A stretch of 64,000 bases of DNA from CAVUCH01 sp963739995 (GCA_963739995.1 CAVUCH010000022.1:183725-247724); one strand, 5' to 3'; positions 45,545 through 54,377 are shown, counted from the stretch's first letter. Notes: generated by a model not told the origin, from the sequence alone. A program made the numbers and translations.

Positions 45545-45853
45545 GAGGGCTGCTCCCTGCGTGTGACGCCCGAATGATCATCGAGAGAGCGGTATTGTAT
45601 TGCGGACGGCCTGGCGTGGGGAGTTGCCGCGATGGAGGACCGCTCCTGCCGATCAGGATGCATGATGCACGATGCAGCCGCCAGGGTCCAGAATGCACAT
45701 GGACGACGCGACAGCCGGGACGGATGGAACGCGGCGTCGGCCTTCGTGCGGTCCATCCGGCTGTTGCGGGACGTCATCCCCGGCCTGCCCGCGACCGGAC
45801 AGCCGCCGGCCGGCCGCTCCGGTTGTGGGCCCCATTGACGCTATGATGTCCCG
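45545..45853. promoter_or_regulatory. Divergent intergenic region of the ABC/STAS operon (copy 1)
   Basis: These 309 bp separate the minus-strand operon from the plus-strand membrane-protein gene and should hold both promoters. On the minus strand TACAAT at 45594-45599 lies about 50 bp before the GTG, a reasonable -10 element. On the plus strand TATGAT at 45842-45847 lies six bases before the ATG at 45854. Neither has a clear -35 box. A palindromic GATGCATGATGCACGATGC stretch lies near 45658-45676. No gene is supported inside. Confidence 0.4.
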
Positions 45854-46318
45854 ATGCTCGCACTGACCGTCGTCCTGCACTCCCTCCTGCGCTGGCTCGT
45901 CATCGCGTTCGGGCTCTTCGCCGTGCTGCGCGCCATCTCCGGCGTGTCGGGCCGCCGCCCATGGACGCCGCTCGACGATCGGGCCGCCCGACTGTTCGTG
46001 ACCGCCCTCGACATCCAGCTGCTCGTCGGGTTGATCCTGTACGGCCTGCTGAGTGCCATCACGCGCACGGCGCTGGCGGACATGGGGACGGCGATGAAGG
46101 ATGCGACCCTGCGATTCTACGCGGTGGAGCACCTGGTCATCATGGTGGCCGCGATCGCGCTGGTCCACGTGGGCCACTCTCGTGCGCGGAAGGCCCGAAG
46201 CGACGCCGCGCGGCACCGCACGGCAGCGATCTTCTTCACGCTCGGGCTGCTGCTGATTCTGCTCGGAACGCCGTGGCCGTTCCGGGCGATCGGGCGACCG
46301 CTGCTGCCGTCGTTTTGA
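45854..46318 (+). CDS. Four-helix membrane protein (copy 1)
   Basis: A 154-residue integral membrane protein with four predicted helices: LHSLLRWLVIAFGLFAVLRA, LDIQLLVGLILYGLLSAI, HLVIMVAAIALVHVGHS and AAIFFTLGLLLILLGTPW. Conserved His residues sit in helices 1 and 3, a pattern reminiscent of small heme- or quinone-associated proteins, but no family is assigned. It is identical in protein sequence to the copy at 53292-53756. It is divergent from the ABC/STAS operon and lies 81 bp upstream of tRNA-Glu. Confidence 0.65.
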   Translation: MLALTVVLHSLLRWLVIAFGLFAVLRAISGVSGRRPWTPLDDRAARLFVTALDIQLLVGLILYGLLSAITRTALADMGTAMKDATLRFYAVEHLVIMVAAIALVHVGHSRARKARSDAARHRTAAIFFTLGLLLILLGTPWPFRAIGRPLLPSF

Positions 46319-46331
46319 CGGGCCGCCGCGT

Positions 46332-46361
46332 TTGGTGAACGGTGGAACGCTCGGCTACAAT
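46332..46361 (+). promoter_or_regulatory. Promoter of tRNA-Glu (copy 1)
   Basis: TTGGTG at 46332-46337 and TACAAT at 46356-46361, spaced by 18 bp, form a sigma70-like promoter 37 bp upstream of the tRNA. Confidence 0.6.
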
Positions 46362-46398
46362 CGTCAGGTTGCGCCTGCCGCAGCGCGTCCGCCGACAC

Positions 46399-46474
46399 GT
46401 CCCCATCGTCCAGAGGCCCAGGACGCGGCCCTTTCAAGGCTGAAACGAGGGTTCGAATCCCTCTGGGGACGCCA
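46399..46474 (+). tRNA. tRNA-Glu(UUC), copy 1, with encoded CCA
   Basis: Acceptor arms GTCCCCA and TGGGGAC, D-arm GTCC/GGAC, anticodon loop CTTTCAA with anticodon TTC, T-loop GTTCGAATC, discriminator G at 46471, and CCA encoded at 46472-46474. It marks the right end of the duplicated segment. A decayed serine recombinase gene begins directly downstream on the opposite strand. Confidence 0.95.
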
Positions 46475-47512
46475 CCACCTTGTGAACGGATCACGCCGCT
46501 GAGAATTCGCCCCAGCGCGAACCGTCCCCGCACGCGGTAAGCAGGGCACGCCGTCCGCGTCGGTCGGTCGGCGTGAACACCAGCCGATCCGGTGAGCAGC
46601 GCCTCGAGCATCTGACGCGCTTCACTCGACGCAGCGGTGGAGCAGTCCGCGCCAGTCGGCCAGATACGCCCGGAGCCGCGCCTCGATCGCCTTCCGGTTT
46701 GCCGGGCGGCCGCCGAGCTGCACGTCGAGCGCGCGGATCTCGTTCCGCAGCCGATCACGCTTGCGCCTCACGCGCCTGTATCGCACCGACCGAGCGTCGC
46801 GAGTGCGCCGCCTTCCGCGACGGCCGCGGCCAGGCGCCCGAGCTCCGCCTCTGTGCGGGTCAATTCGCGCTTGAGGCCAGCTACGTCGATCGTCAGGCCG
46901 ATCGGCCTCCAGCGCGTCGAGCGCGAGCCGCACGGCACGCTCCACGACGGACGGTCGCAGGATGTCGGCTTTGATGGCCGTGAGCGTCGCCTGTTCAATG
47001 ACCTCGCCGCGCAACTCGAGCCCGTTCGCGCAGATCGCCTTGCCGCGGTAATGGTGTGTCGCACACACGTAGCGGTGGACGCGTCGGCCGCCCTGCATCC
47101 GGCTCCGCACCGTCAGGCCGCCGCCGCAGGTGCCGCAGCGCCCGATCCCCGTCAGCAGATACTTGGATGCCGTGCCGCTCGTCGGGCGGCCCCAGAGGTT
47201 CCCCTGTGTCCCGGCCAGATAGACGCGCCGTGCCCGATCGATGCGCGCGTGCGCCGCCTCCCATGCGGCGTCGCTGACGATCCGTAGCTCCGGCGCCTCC
47301 ACGCGCACCCACTCGGCCCGGTTGCGTGCATGCGGTTGCTTCTCTCCAAACACATTCCGCTTCTCGGTGCGGTTCCAGACCAGCACACCGCGGTACAACT
47401 CCCGATGCAGCACCGTCCGCACGGTGGAGGCCGCCCACCCGTCGCGGCGCGCTCGCTGTGCTCGTGGGGATGGTGCGTCGGCCTCGTTCAGGATCATGGC
47501 CGTGCCTTTGAT
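46475..47512 (-). pseudogene. Large serine recombinase, 5'-truncated and frameshifted
   Basis: Minus-strand sequence from 47512 encodes the Recombinase domain and beyond: AMILNEADAPSPR, WAASTVRTVLHRELYRGV, RYLL-type TASKYLLTGIGRCGTCGG (zinc-ribbon Cys pair), YVCATHHYRGKAICAN and WRGLLHR. The coiled-coil part is spread over other frames (GLKRELTRTEAELGRLAAA, then ARQMLEALLTG and YRVRGRFALGRILSGVI), so there are at least three frame breaks. The catalytic N-terminal resolvase domain is missing because the second operon copy begins at 47513. The 3' end points into tRNA-Glu, as expected for an integrase beside its attachment site. It cannot be functional. Confidence 0.8.
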
Positions 47513-47910
47513 GTGAGCGTCAGGATGTTCCGGGCACCGGCGCGGCGGTACTCGAGGCTGTGCGTCAGCGAGCGCACCAGGTGCACTCCGAGGCCGCCGA
47601 TCGGCCGAAGCTCGATCGGCGCGTCCACGTCCGCGGGCGCCACGGTCCTCAGGTCGAAGGGAGGTCCGTCATCCTCGACGACCGCCGTCACGAAGCCATC
47701 GTGGACCGTGATTCCGAGGAGGATGTCGTGGTCACCCTGGCTGTCGAACGCATGTCGCACGATGTTGGTGACCACCTCGTCGAGCGCCACCGTCAGGCGG
47801 AAGACCACATCGTCCGAGAGTTGCGCCTCCTGCCCAAAGGTCTCGAGGAGCGCGACGAGGCGCGGGACTTCGTCGATGCGGTTGGCCAGCGTGAGTGACA
47901 GGGCGGTCAC
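47494..47910 (-). CDS. RsbW-like ATP-binding protein (copy 2)
   Basis: Same as the gene at 40056-40472 except for Gln28 to Glu and the last residues, which read LTLTSKARP instead of LTLTFSTTG. The change arises because the repeat ends at 47513 and the final codons come from the flanking recombinase relic. The N-box and ATP-binding glycines are unchanged, so the protein is probably still functional. The GTG start is at 47910. Confidence 0.8.
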   Translation of the reverse strand: MTALSLTLANRIDEVPRLVALLETFGQEAQLSDDVVFRLTVALDEVVTNIVRHAFDSQGDHDILLGITVHDGFVTAVVEDDGPPFDLRTVAPADVDAPIELRPIGGLGVHLVRSLTHSLEYRRAGARNILTLTSKARP

Positions 47911-47916
47911 GGCGGG

Positions 47917-48798
47917 TCACGCGTACATGCGCCGGAGCATCTCGGCGGCTGTTTCGTCGAGCTGGTCGGCACGCCGGACGCTCTCGAAGCGGGCGAGCAG
48001 ATCGTCCGGCCGCAAGCGGCGCTTCTCCGCGCCATGGAAGTCGTGCACCACGGTGCCGCGATGCATCATGATCAGCCGGTCTCCCAGGTTGGCGGCTTGC
48101 TGCATCGAGTGCGTCACCATGAGCGTTGTCAGCTTGTCGCGAGAGACGATCTCTTCACTCAGCTTGATGACGTGATCGGCGCTCTTCGGATCGAGCGCGG
48201 CCGTGTGCTCGTCCAGGAGCAGCACCTGCGGCCGGATCCAGGAGGCCATCAGCAGCGTGAGCGCCTGGCGCTGACCGCCCGAAAGGGTGCCGATTGCATT
48301 GTCGAGGCGATCCTCCAGCCCCAGCTTCAGGCGGCTGATACGATCGGCGAGCTCCTGCCGCATCGCGGGTTTCAGCGCCCAGCCAAGCCCGCGCGACCGG
48401 CCGCGCCTCGCCGCCATCGTGAGGTTCTCCGCGATGGTCATGTTCGGGGCGGTGCCGGAGAACGGGTTCTGGAACACGCGGCCGACCAGCGCCGCGCGGC
48501 GGTGCTCGGGCCAGCGCGTGATGTTCTGCCCCCCGAGCGCAATGGTGCCGGAATCGACGACGAACGATCCGGCAATCGCGTTGAGCAGCGTCGACTTGCC
48601 GGACCCGTTCGTCCCGATCACCACCACGAAGGAGCCGTCGTCCACGGCCAGGTCCACTCCCTGGAGTGCCCGCACCTCGTTGGACGTGCCGGGACTGAAT
48701 ACCTTCCACAGCCCTCCGAGCCGCAGCCCGTGTGCGGGAAGCGGCGGCCCTGCAGCCGCTGGGCTCCTGTGGGGCGGAGGCGCTCCCGGCGCGCTCAT
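47917..48798 (-). CDS. ABC transporter ATP-binding protein (copy 2)
   Basis: Duplicate of the ATPase at 40479-41360. All nucleotide-binding motifs are identical (GTNGSGKST, LSGGQRQ, VLLLDE). The changes I see are Arg4 to Pro and Ser9 to Pro in the Pro/Ala-rich N-terminus. It overlaps the permease gene by ATGA, as in copy 1. Confidence 0.9.
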   Translation of the reverse strand: MSAPGAPPPHRSPAAAGPPLPAHGLRLGGLWKVFSPGTSNEVRALQGVDLAVDDGSFVVVIGTNGSGKSTLLNAIAGSFVVDSGTIALGGQNITRWPEHRRAALVGRVFQNPFSGTAPNMTIAENLTMAARRGRSRGLGWALKPAMRQELADRISRLKLGLEDRLDNAIGTLSGGQRQALTLLMASWIRPQVLLLDEHTAALDPKSADHVIKLSEEIVSRDKLTTLMVTHSMQQAANLGDRLIMMHRGTVVHDFHGAEKRRLRPDDLLARFESVRRADQLDETAAEMLRRMYA

Positions 48799-49751
48799 GC
48801 GACGCGCGACGCTTCCGACGTCGCCTCCGTCTTGGTGGACGTGCCCAGCTTCTTCAGCAATCCCGGCAGGATCAGGGCCACAAAGACGAACACTGCGGTG
48901 ACCAGCTTCAGGTCGTTCGGATTGAGGCCGCCCCTCAACGCAATCGCGACGAGCAGCCGGAAGAGCACCGAGCCGAGCACGGCGCCGGTGATGACGAACC
49001 CGAGCTGCCGCACGCCCACGAGCGCCTCGCCGATGATGATGCTCGCCAGCCCCCAGACGACCATGCCAATGCCCATCTGCACGTCGGCGAATCCCTGATA
49101 CTGCGCGAGCAGGGCGCCGGAAACCGCGATGAGGCCATTCGAGAGTGCCAGGCCGAGCACGATCATGTTGTCGACGTTCACGCCGAGCGCACGAATCATC
49201 TGTGGGTTGTCGCCGGCGGCCTGCATCGCGGTGCCCAGGTTCGTCTTGAAAAACGCGTAGAGCAGCACGCCTGTGCCCGCGGCCACGATCAGCGCCGCGA
49301 TCAGCATTCCGCCGTCGCGCAGCCCGACGCTCCAGCCCCATACGCCGAGGTCGCCGGTCGACCCACGGACCCACGCCGCGCCGTCCTCCGCAAGCGTCGC
49401 CATCGTGCGTTCCGAGAGCAGAGGCACGTTGCTCCTCCCCATGACGTGCAGGTTGATGGAGTAGAGCGCCGTCATCACCAGGATGCCCGAGAGCAGCTTG
49501 TTGATGCCGAAGCGCGTGTGAATCACACCGGTGACCGTGCCCGCCAGCACGCCGGCCACGAGTGCCGCACCCGTTGCGGCGACGGGGTGCACGCCGTGTA
49601 CGAGCAGGACCGACGCGAGCGCCGCCCCGAGCGTGATGGATCCTTCTGCCGTGATGTCGGGGAATTCGAAGATCCGGAAGCTGATGAACACCCCGAGTGC
49701 CAGCAGCGACAACAGCAGGCCCATCGTGAGGGCGCCGATGAGGAGCGTCAT
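48795..49751 (-). CDS. ABC transporter permease (copy 2)
   Basis: Duplicate of the permease at 41357-42313, differing at residue 47 (Ala to Ser in TLGAALASVLL). The membrane topology and conserved FPDITAEGS and DNPQMIRALG segments are unchanged. The reading frame is intact and coupled to both neighbours by ATGA overlaps. Confidence 0.9.
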   Translation of the reverse strand: MTLLIGALTMGLLLSLLALGVFISFRIFEFPDITAEGSITLGAALASVLLVHGVHPVAATGAALVAGVLAGTVTGVIHTRFGINKLLSGILVMTALYSINLHVMGRSNVPLLSERTMATLAEDGAAWVRGSTGDLGVWGWSVGLRDGGMLIAALIVAAGTGVLLYAFFKTNLGTAMQAAGDNPQMIRALGVNVDNMIVLGLALSNGLIAVSGALLAQYQGFADVQMGIGMVVWGLASIIIGEALVGVRQLGFVITGAVLGSVLFRLLVAIALRGGLNPNDLKLVTAVFVFVALILPGLLKKLGTSTKTEATSEASRVA

Positions 49752-50965
49752 GCGAGGGGCGCTCCGAGGTCCAGTGGCGCGATCCAGCACGCGCCTCGGG
49801 TGAATTCACTCTCACCCACGCCGACGATCTGGCGATCATCGTGCAGGAGGTGCAGCAGGCCCTGAGGGCTGCCCTCGAAAAGCGCCCGCACCATCTCCTT
49901 CAGCTCGATGCGCCCCTTCTTGAAGGGGTGGAACGGGAAGGCGGCAGCGTGGAAGTGGCCCTGGAATTCGCCTGCCGTGTCCAACGGCCGCACGTGATGC
50001 GGCGCCAGGGGGCCACCCCGGCGCTGCGCAACTCCGGCCACCAGCGTAAGGGTGCGCGCGAACGCGCGCTCGGCGGTGAACGTGAGGCGGGCCCGCACTT
50101 CCGGGAAGGCGAAGAACTCGCCCGTCCCAGCGACCGCCGCCGCTTGTCGCAGCGATGCGCCCACCAGGCCAGCGGCTTCCGCCACCATCACGATTCCAAC
50201 AGCATCGCCACCAATGTGGATGGACGCGGCAGCAAGCTCGCTCAACGGCACGACCGACCCGGGCGGCATCACGTCGAACCGGAACTGGTGGGCGAACAAT
50301 CCATCGCACGCGATGGCCCGGACTGTCCGCACCTCGGGCGCTTCGGCATCCGACGCCACCAGGTAGTCGGGCACGTCCGTGCCGTCGCCGGGCAAGTACC
50401 CCGCGGCGCCGGCGACTGCGATGAACTCACCGAAGCGGTCGGTGCAGTCTGCGTCGGTCCCGCCGAAAGCGCCAATCCCCAGCGCAAACCGCGTCTCAGG
50501 GCACGCGAGCGTCGCACCATGTGCACCAATTGCAGAGAGCGGCTCGTCGTCGCCGTAGGTGCGGCAGACCAGGCGCGCACTCGGCGCCAGATCGAAGACC
50601 TGGAGCACGAGCCCGTTGTGAACCAGCGCCCGCCCGACGAACGTTTCCGGCGCCGCGGACGGCGTCTCCTCGATCAGCAGGCTCGACAATCGCGTGATGT
50701 CGAGCACCGCGCGGACCGGCTTCGACGTGCTGCTGATCGCCAGCCCCCCCTTGATCGCGATCAGGCGTTTGTAGAATTTGACGAGCACCGCGATGCCGGC
50801 GGAGCTGATGAAGGTCACGCCCGACAGGTTCAGGCGCAGCCGGTGATGTCCGTCACGCACCGTCTCGGTGAGCCCGGCATCCAGGTGGTCCGCCCAGTAC
50901 CCATCGAGCCGACCCGTGATGGTCACCTCCATGCACCCGTCGACGGCGTTACGCGTCATCTCCAT
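49748..50965 (-). CDS. STAS-domain protein fused to an unknown domain (copy 2)
   Basis: Duplicate of the protein at 42310-43527. The STAS part, including the ISSAGIAVL phospho-site region, is identical. The three changes I see are in the unknown second domain: Arg116 to His, Leu212 to Val and Ser223 to Leu. All substitutions therefore avoid the STAS domain. Intact frame with the same overlapping start and stop arrangement. Confidence 0.82.
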   Translation of the reverse strand: MEMTRNAVDGCMEVTITGRLDGYWADHLDAGLTETVRDGHHRLRLNLSGVTFISSAGIAVLVKFYKRLIAIKGGLAISSTSKPVRAVLDITRLSSLLIEETPSAAPETFVGRALVHNGLVLQVFDLAPSARLVCRTYGDDEPLSAIGAHGATLACPETRFALGIGAFGGTDADCTDRFGEFIAVAGAAGYLPGDGTDVPDYLVASDAEAPEVRTVRAIACDGLFAHQFRFDVMPPGSVVPLSELAAASIHIGGDAVGIVMVAEAAGLVGASLRQAAAVAGTGEFFAFPEVRARLTFTAERAFARTLTLVAGVAQRRGGPLAPHHVRPLDTAGEFQGHFHAAAFPFHPFKKGRIELKEMVRALFEGSPQGLLHLLHDDRQIVGVGESEFTRGACWIAPLDLGAPLA

Positions 50966-50987
50966 GAGGTGCTCCCGTGCGCTCCCG

Positions 50988-52982
50988 CTACTTCCCGATG
51001 ACTTCCGCGGCCTGTTCGACAATGGCCGGGGGGATGACCAGGCCGACGTGCCGCGCGGCGTCCAGATTCACGATGATCCGAGTGCGGGTCACGGACTGAA
51101 AGGGGATTGATGCGGGCCGCTCGCCGCGCATGATCCGCGCCGCGAGAGCCGCCGCCTGACGTCCGCTGTCCTGGTAGTCGCGCCCGACGACGAGGCTGGC
51201 GCCGGTGCGCACCTGGCTCGATTGGAACGCGAACACCGGCAACCGCGCGCGTCCGGCGGCCTGCGCGATGCTCGGGAATGCCGACGCCGTCAGATTGCCA
51301 GGCACCTGGCAGATCGCATCGGGACGCCGGCTCACGAGCGCCAGCGCCGCATCACCGACCTCCGAGCTCGTGTTGGCCGCGACCGTGATCAGCTCGAAGC
51401 CCGACTTCGCGGATTCCTCCTGCAGGCGATCCTTGTAGAAAACCATGTTCACCTCTGCGGGCACGAAGAGGGTACCCAGGGTGCGGGCCGTCGGCAGTGT
51501 CGCGCGGATCAGCGTGAGCATCTCCTTGAATGCGGCGGCCATGTACACGCCGGTCACGTTCGGGAGGTGATTGGTGTCGCTCGTGCCCGCCCCCGCCGCA
51601 ATTGGACTCGCGAGATAGTTGAAGACGATCGGGACCGTACGGGCCCGCGCGAGCGCCGCCTGCAAGGTGGGCGTGGAGAACGTGATCAGCAGGTCCGTCC
51701 CCTCGACCAGCGCCGCGTCGATCAGGCTGTTCACGGTCACCATGTCACCCTGCGCGTTCCGGACGGTCGTCACGTAGTCGCGCCCTTCGACCAGTCCCGC
51801 CTCCCGCAGGCCGGCGAGCACGCCTTCCTCGGCCTCTTCCACGTCGAGCACGTTGTTGAACTGCACGAGATCGAGGCGCCATTTCCTGTTCAACGCGCGG
51901 CGCGATGCCGCTGCGGGTGCCCGCTCGTGCACGCCGGTGTCGTCCACCCGCACCGTGGCCGACTGCAGCACGTCGTCCGGAATGATCCATCGCTCACGCA
52001 GCCCGCGCGCGGCGGTCGTGTTGATGACGACGCGCCGAGGCACCTCGTCCACCACATCGCGGATGGGCAGCGTCGCGGGGTCGACCCCGCCGAGCACGCG
52101 CGCCGCGAGCACGCCCGTCAGCCGTCCGAGCTCGTGGAAATCCAACCCGAGGTCGAAGAGGGTGCCGCGGTCCGCCGCGCCCGGCACGATCGTGAAGACC
52201 GGGATGCGGGCGGTGCGGGCGGCGGCGATCGCGGCTGCAATGGCGGACATCATCGTGTTATCGCCTGCGACGAAGAGCGCCTGCGCGCCACGGGACGCCA
52301 GGGAGCTCACCGACTCGGCGACGCCGGAGGTGCTCTCGACGTTCGCCTCGAGCAGCGTGAGGCCCAGCGCGCGGCAGGCCTCACGCGCCTTCACGGTGAA
52401 CGCCACAGAGTTCGATTCCGACGGGTTCCACGCGATCCCCACCTGTTTCAGTCCGGGCAACGCGCGGCGGGCGAGTGCAAAGGCTTCGTCCACCGGGAGA
52501 AAGGACCCGAGGCCGACCATGTGGGGCGGGTGCTGGAGCGGCCGGGAAGCATCGAGCCCCACCCCCGCTGCGAACGGATCGGCGACCAGGCCGAACACGT
52601 GCCGCGTCCGCCCGGCGCGGTTCGCGTTGGCGACGGCCTGCATCGATGGCGTGCTCGACGTGAGCACGAGGTCGAACTCGCCCGTCGTCACCTGCCGCGC
52701 GATGGCGTTGCCGGTGGCGAGATCGCCCTCTGCGTTGTAGGTGCGGAGGCTGATGCGGCCCCCGTCGCTGAACCCGCTTTCCGCGAGGCCGTCAATCATC
52801 CCCTTCACGCCCTCGTCGAGCACCGTGCTGGAGGCGTGCTGGACGATTGCGACGGGGCGCACACGCGCTGCAGCGGCCTCCGGCTTGCGGCGATCGCGAT
52901 CGGAGAACAGCAGCGCGGCCGACACCAGCGCGATTAGCGTGAGGCCGAGCGCGAGCCGCTTGACTGCGTACCAGATCTTCAC
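50988..52982 (-). CDS. ABC substrate-binding protein with two tandem binding domains (copy 2)
   Basis: Duplicate of the 664-residue receptor at 43550-45544. Two substitutions are visible: Thr to Asn in RRALNRKWR between the two binding domains, and Thr to Ser in LQEESAKSG in the second domain. Both domains and the N-terminal membrane helix are intact, so the second copy appears able to supply a complete transporter. Confidence 0.87.
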   Translation of the reverse strand: MKIWYAVKRLALGLTLIALVSAALLFSDRDRRKPEAAAARVRPVAIVQHASSTVLDEGVKGMIDGLAESGFSDGGRISLRTYNAEGDLATGNAIARQVTTGEFDLVLTSSTPSMQAVANANRAGRTRHVFGLVADPFAAGVGLDASRPLQHPPHMVGLGSFLPVDEAFALARRALPGLKQVGIAWNPSESNSVAFTVKAREACRALGLTLLEANVESTSGVAESVSSLASRGAQALFVAGDNTMMSAIAAAIAAARTARIPVFTIVPGAADRGTLFDLGLDFHELGRLTGVLAARVLGGVDPATLPIRDVVDEVPRRVVINTTAARGLRERWIIPDDVLQSATVRVDDTGVHERAPAAASRRALNRKWRLDLVQFNNVLDVEEAEEGVLAGLREAGLVEGRDYVTTVRNAQGDMVTVNSLIDAALVEGTDLLITFSTPTLQAALARARTVPIVFNYLASPIAAGAGTSDTNHLPNVTGVYMAAAFKEMLTLIRATLPTARTLGTLFVPAEVNMVFYKDRLQEESAKSGFELITVAANTSSEVGDAALALVSRRPDAICQVPGNLTASAFPSIAQAAGRARLPVFAFQSSQVRTGASLVVGRDYQDSGRQAAALAARIMRGERPASIPFQSVTRTRIIVNLDAARHVGLVIPPAIVEQAAEVIGK

Positions 52983-53291
52983 GAGGGCTGCTCCCTGCGT
53001 GTGACGCCCGAATGATCATCGAGAGAGCGGTATTGTATTGCGGACGGCCTGGCGTGGGGAGTTGCCGCGATGGAGGACCGCTCCTGCCGATCAGGATGCA
53101 TGATGCACGATGCAGCCGCCAGGGTCCAGAATGCACATGGACGACGCGACAGCCGGGACGGATGGAACGCGGCGTCGGCCTTCGTGCGGTCCATCCGGCT
53201 GTTGCGGGACGTCATCCCCGGCCTGCCCGCGACCGGACAGCCGCCGGCCGGCCGCTCCGGTTGTGCGCCCCATTGACGCTATGATGTCCCG
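52983..53291. promoter_or_regulatory. Divergent intergenic region of the ABC/STAS operon (copy 2)
   Basis: Counterpart of 45545-45853 and almost identical, with the same TACAAT (53032-53037, minus strand) and TATGAT (53280-53285) hexamers. A GGG to GCG difference lies near the plus-strand gene. Both copies therefore keep the same promoter signals. No gene is supported inside. Confidence 0.4.
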
Positions 53292-53756
53292 ATGCTCGCA
53301 CTGACCGTCGTCCTGCACTCCCTCCTGCGCTGGCTCGTCATCGCGTTCGGGCTCTTCGCCGTGCTGCGCGCCATCTCCGGCGTGTCGGGCCGCCGCCCAT
53401 GGACGCCGCTCGACGATCGGGCCGCCCGACTGTTCGTGACCGCCCTCGACATCCAGCTGCTCGTCGGGTTGATCCTGTACGGCCTGCTGAGTGCCATCAC
53501 GCGCACGGCGCTGGCGGACATGGGGACGGCGATGAAGGATGCGACCCTGCGATTCTACGCGGTGGAGCACCTGGTCATCATGGTGGCCGCGATCGCGCTG
53601 GTCCACGTGGGCCACTCTCGTGCGCGGAAGGCACGAAGCGACGCCGCGCGGCACCGCACGGCAGCGATCTTCTTCACGCTCGGGCTGCTGCTGATTCTGC
53701 TCGGAACGCCGTGGCCATTCCGGGCGATCGGGCGACCGCTGCTGCCGTCGTTTTGA
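53292..53756 (+). CDS. Four-helix membrane protein (copy 2)
   Basis: Identical in protein sequence to the gene at 45854-46318, with a few silent changes. The frame is intact. Upstream TATGAT and the short spacing to tRNA-Glu are conserved. No function can be assigned. Confidence 0.65.
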   Translation: MLALTVVLHSLLRWLVIAFGLFAVLRAISGVSGRRPWTPLDDRAARLFVTALDIQLLVGLILYGLLSAITRTALADMGTAMKDATLRFYAVEHLVIMVAAIALVHVGHSRARKARSDAARHRTAAIFFTLGLLLILLGTPWPFRAIGRPLLPSF

Positions 53757-53769
53757 CGGGCCGCCGCGT

Positions 53770-53799
53770 TTGGTGAACGGTGGAACGCTCGGCTACAAT
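53770..53799 (+). promoter_or_regulatory. Promoter of tRNA-Glu (copy 2)
   Basis: Same TTGGTG and TACAAT hexamers with an 18-bp spacer as in copy 1. Confidence 0.6.
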
Positions 53800-53836
53800 C
53801 GTCAGGTTGCGCCTGCCGCAGCGCGTCCGCCGACAC

Positions 53837-53909
53837 GTCCCCATCGTCCAGAGGCCCAGGACGCGGCCCTTTCAAGGCTGAAACGAGGGTTCGAATCCCT
53901 CTGGGGACG
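53837..53909 (+). tRNA. tRNA-Glu(UUC), copy 2, without encoded CCA
   Basis: Identical to copy 1 through the discriminator base, but the following bases are TAA instead of CCA, so CCA would need to be added after transcription. The change occurs exactly at the end of the 6.4-kb repeat. The 3' half overlaps, on the other strand, the end of a second recombinase relic. Confidence 0.93.
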
Positions 53910-54370
53910 TAACCCTGTCGCACGTTTTCAGGTCAATTACACCGGCAACCAAGCGATCCAGGGCGATCGCCCCGGTGAAGCGGTAGCGTCGCCCGCGCGC
54001 GTCGATCTCCGGCGTAAACCGGAACGGTTCGACGAGCAGCGTCTTCAAGACCTCACGGCCGCTCTCGACGTTCCGCGTGAGCAGGCCGCGCCAGTCGGCG
54101 AGCTTCGCGCGGAGGCGCTGCTCGAGCCCCGGAGACACCGTGTCGTGGAGGACCGCTGCTGCCTCGCCATCGAGGGTCGCGCATGTTGCCCCCGTGCTCG
54201 TCAGGGCTACGCGCCGGGCCTGGAGCGCCTGTAGACGGCCGACCCGTTGCACCAGCACATCGACATCACCGCCGCGCGTGATGTCGCCCATCAGCGCCGC
54301 GTGCTCCGTGTCGACCTTGTACGGTACCGGCAACCGGAGGCGTTGGTACTGTAGGTAGCCGTCGCTCTTC
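53872..54370 (-). pseudogene. C-terminal fragment of a second large serine recombinase
   Basis: The minus-strand frame holds the coiled-coil and tail of a recombinase: LVQRVGRLQALQARRVAL, LEQRLRAKLADWRGLLTRN, REVLKTLLVEPFRFTPE and YRFTGAIALDRLVAGVI. It ends VTSPEGFEPSFQP, the last dozen codons being antisense to the tRNA-Glu 3' half. The catalytic and Recombinase domains are absent; upstream of about 54370 a transporter gene begins. It is not the same sequence as the relic at 46475-47512 (for example RAKLADWRGLLTRN versus RAYLADWRGLLHR), so two different elements have used this site. Confidence 0.72.
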
Positions 54371-54377
54371 CCACGCG

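Larger units (their letters stand above)
40075..46471. repeat. 6,397-bp direct repeat, copy 1
   Basis: This segment recurs at 47513-53909 with a constant offset of 7,438 bp and no insertions or deletions that I could find. It spans most of the RsbW-like gene, the whole ABC/STAS operon, the divergent membrane-protein gene and tRNA-Glu. Only scattered substitutions separate the copies; I noted nine amino-acid changes over five proteins, and none in the four-helix membrane protein or the tRNA. The right end is the discriminator base of the tRNA. The left end is a few codons before the RsbW-like stop. Confidence 0.93.
47513..53909. repeat. 6,397-bp direct repeat, copy 2
   Basis: Second copy of 40075-46471. 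It begins inside the end of the RsbW-like gene and ends at the tRNA-Glu discriminator base. Its left flank is the serine-recombinase relic and its right flank is a different recombinase relic, whereas copy 1 is flanked by the CE15 gene and by the first relic. All genes in it are open. Confidence 0.93.

Noticed and set aside
47330..48175. Plus-strand frame of 281 codons crossing the repeat junction
   Set aside because: It runs antisense through the recombinase relic and the RsbW-like and ATPase genes, and its sequence has no protein-like features.
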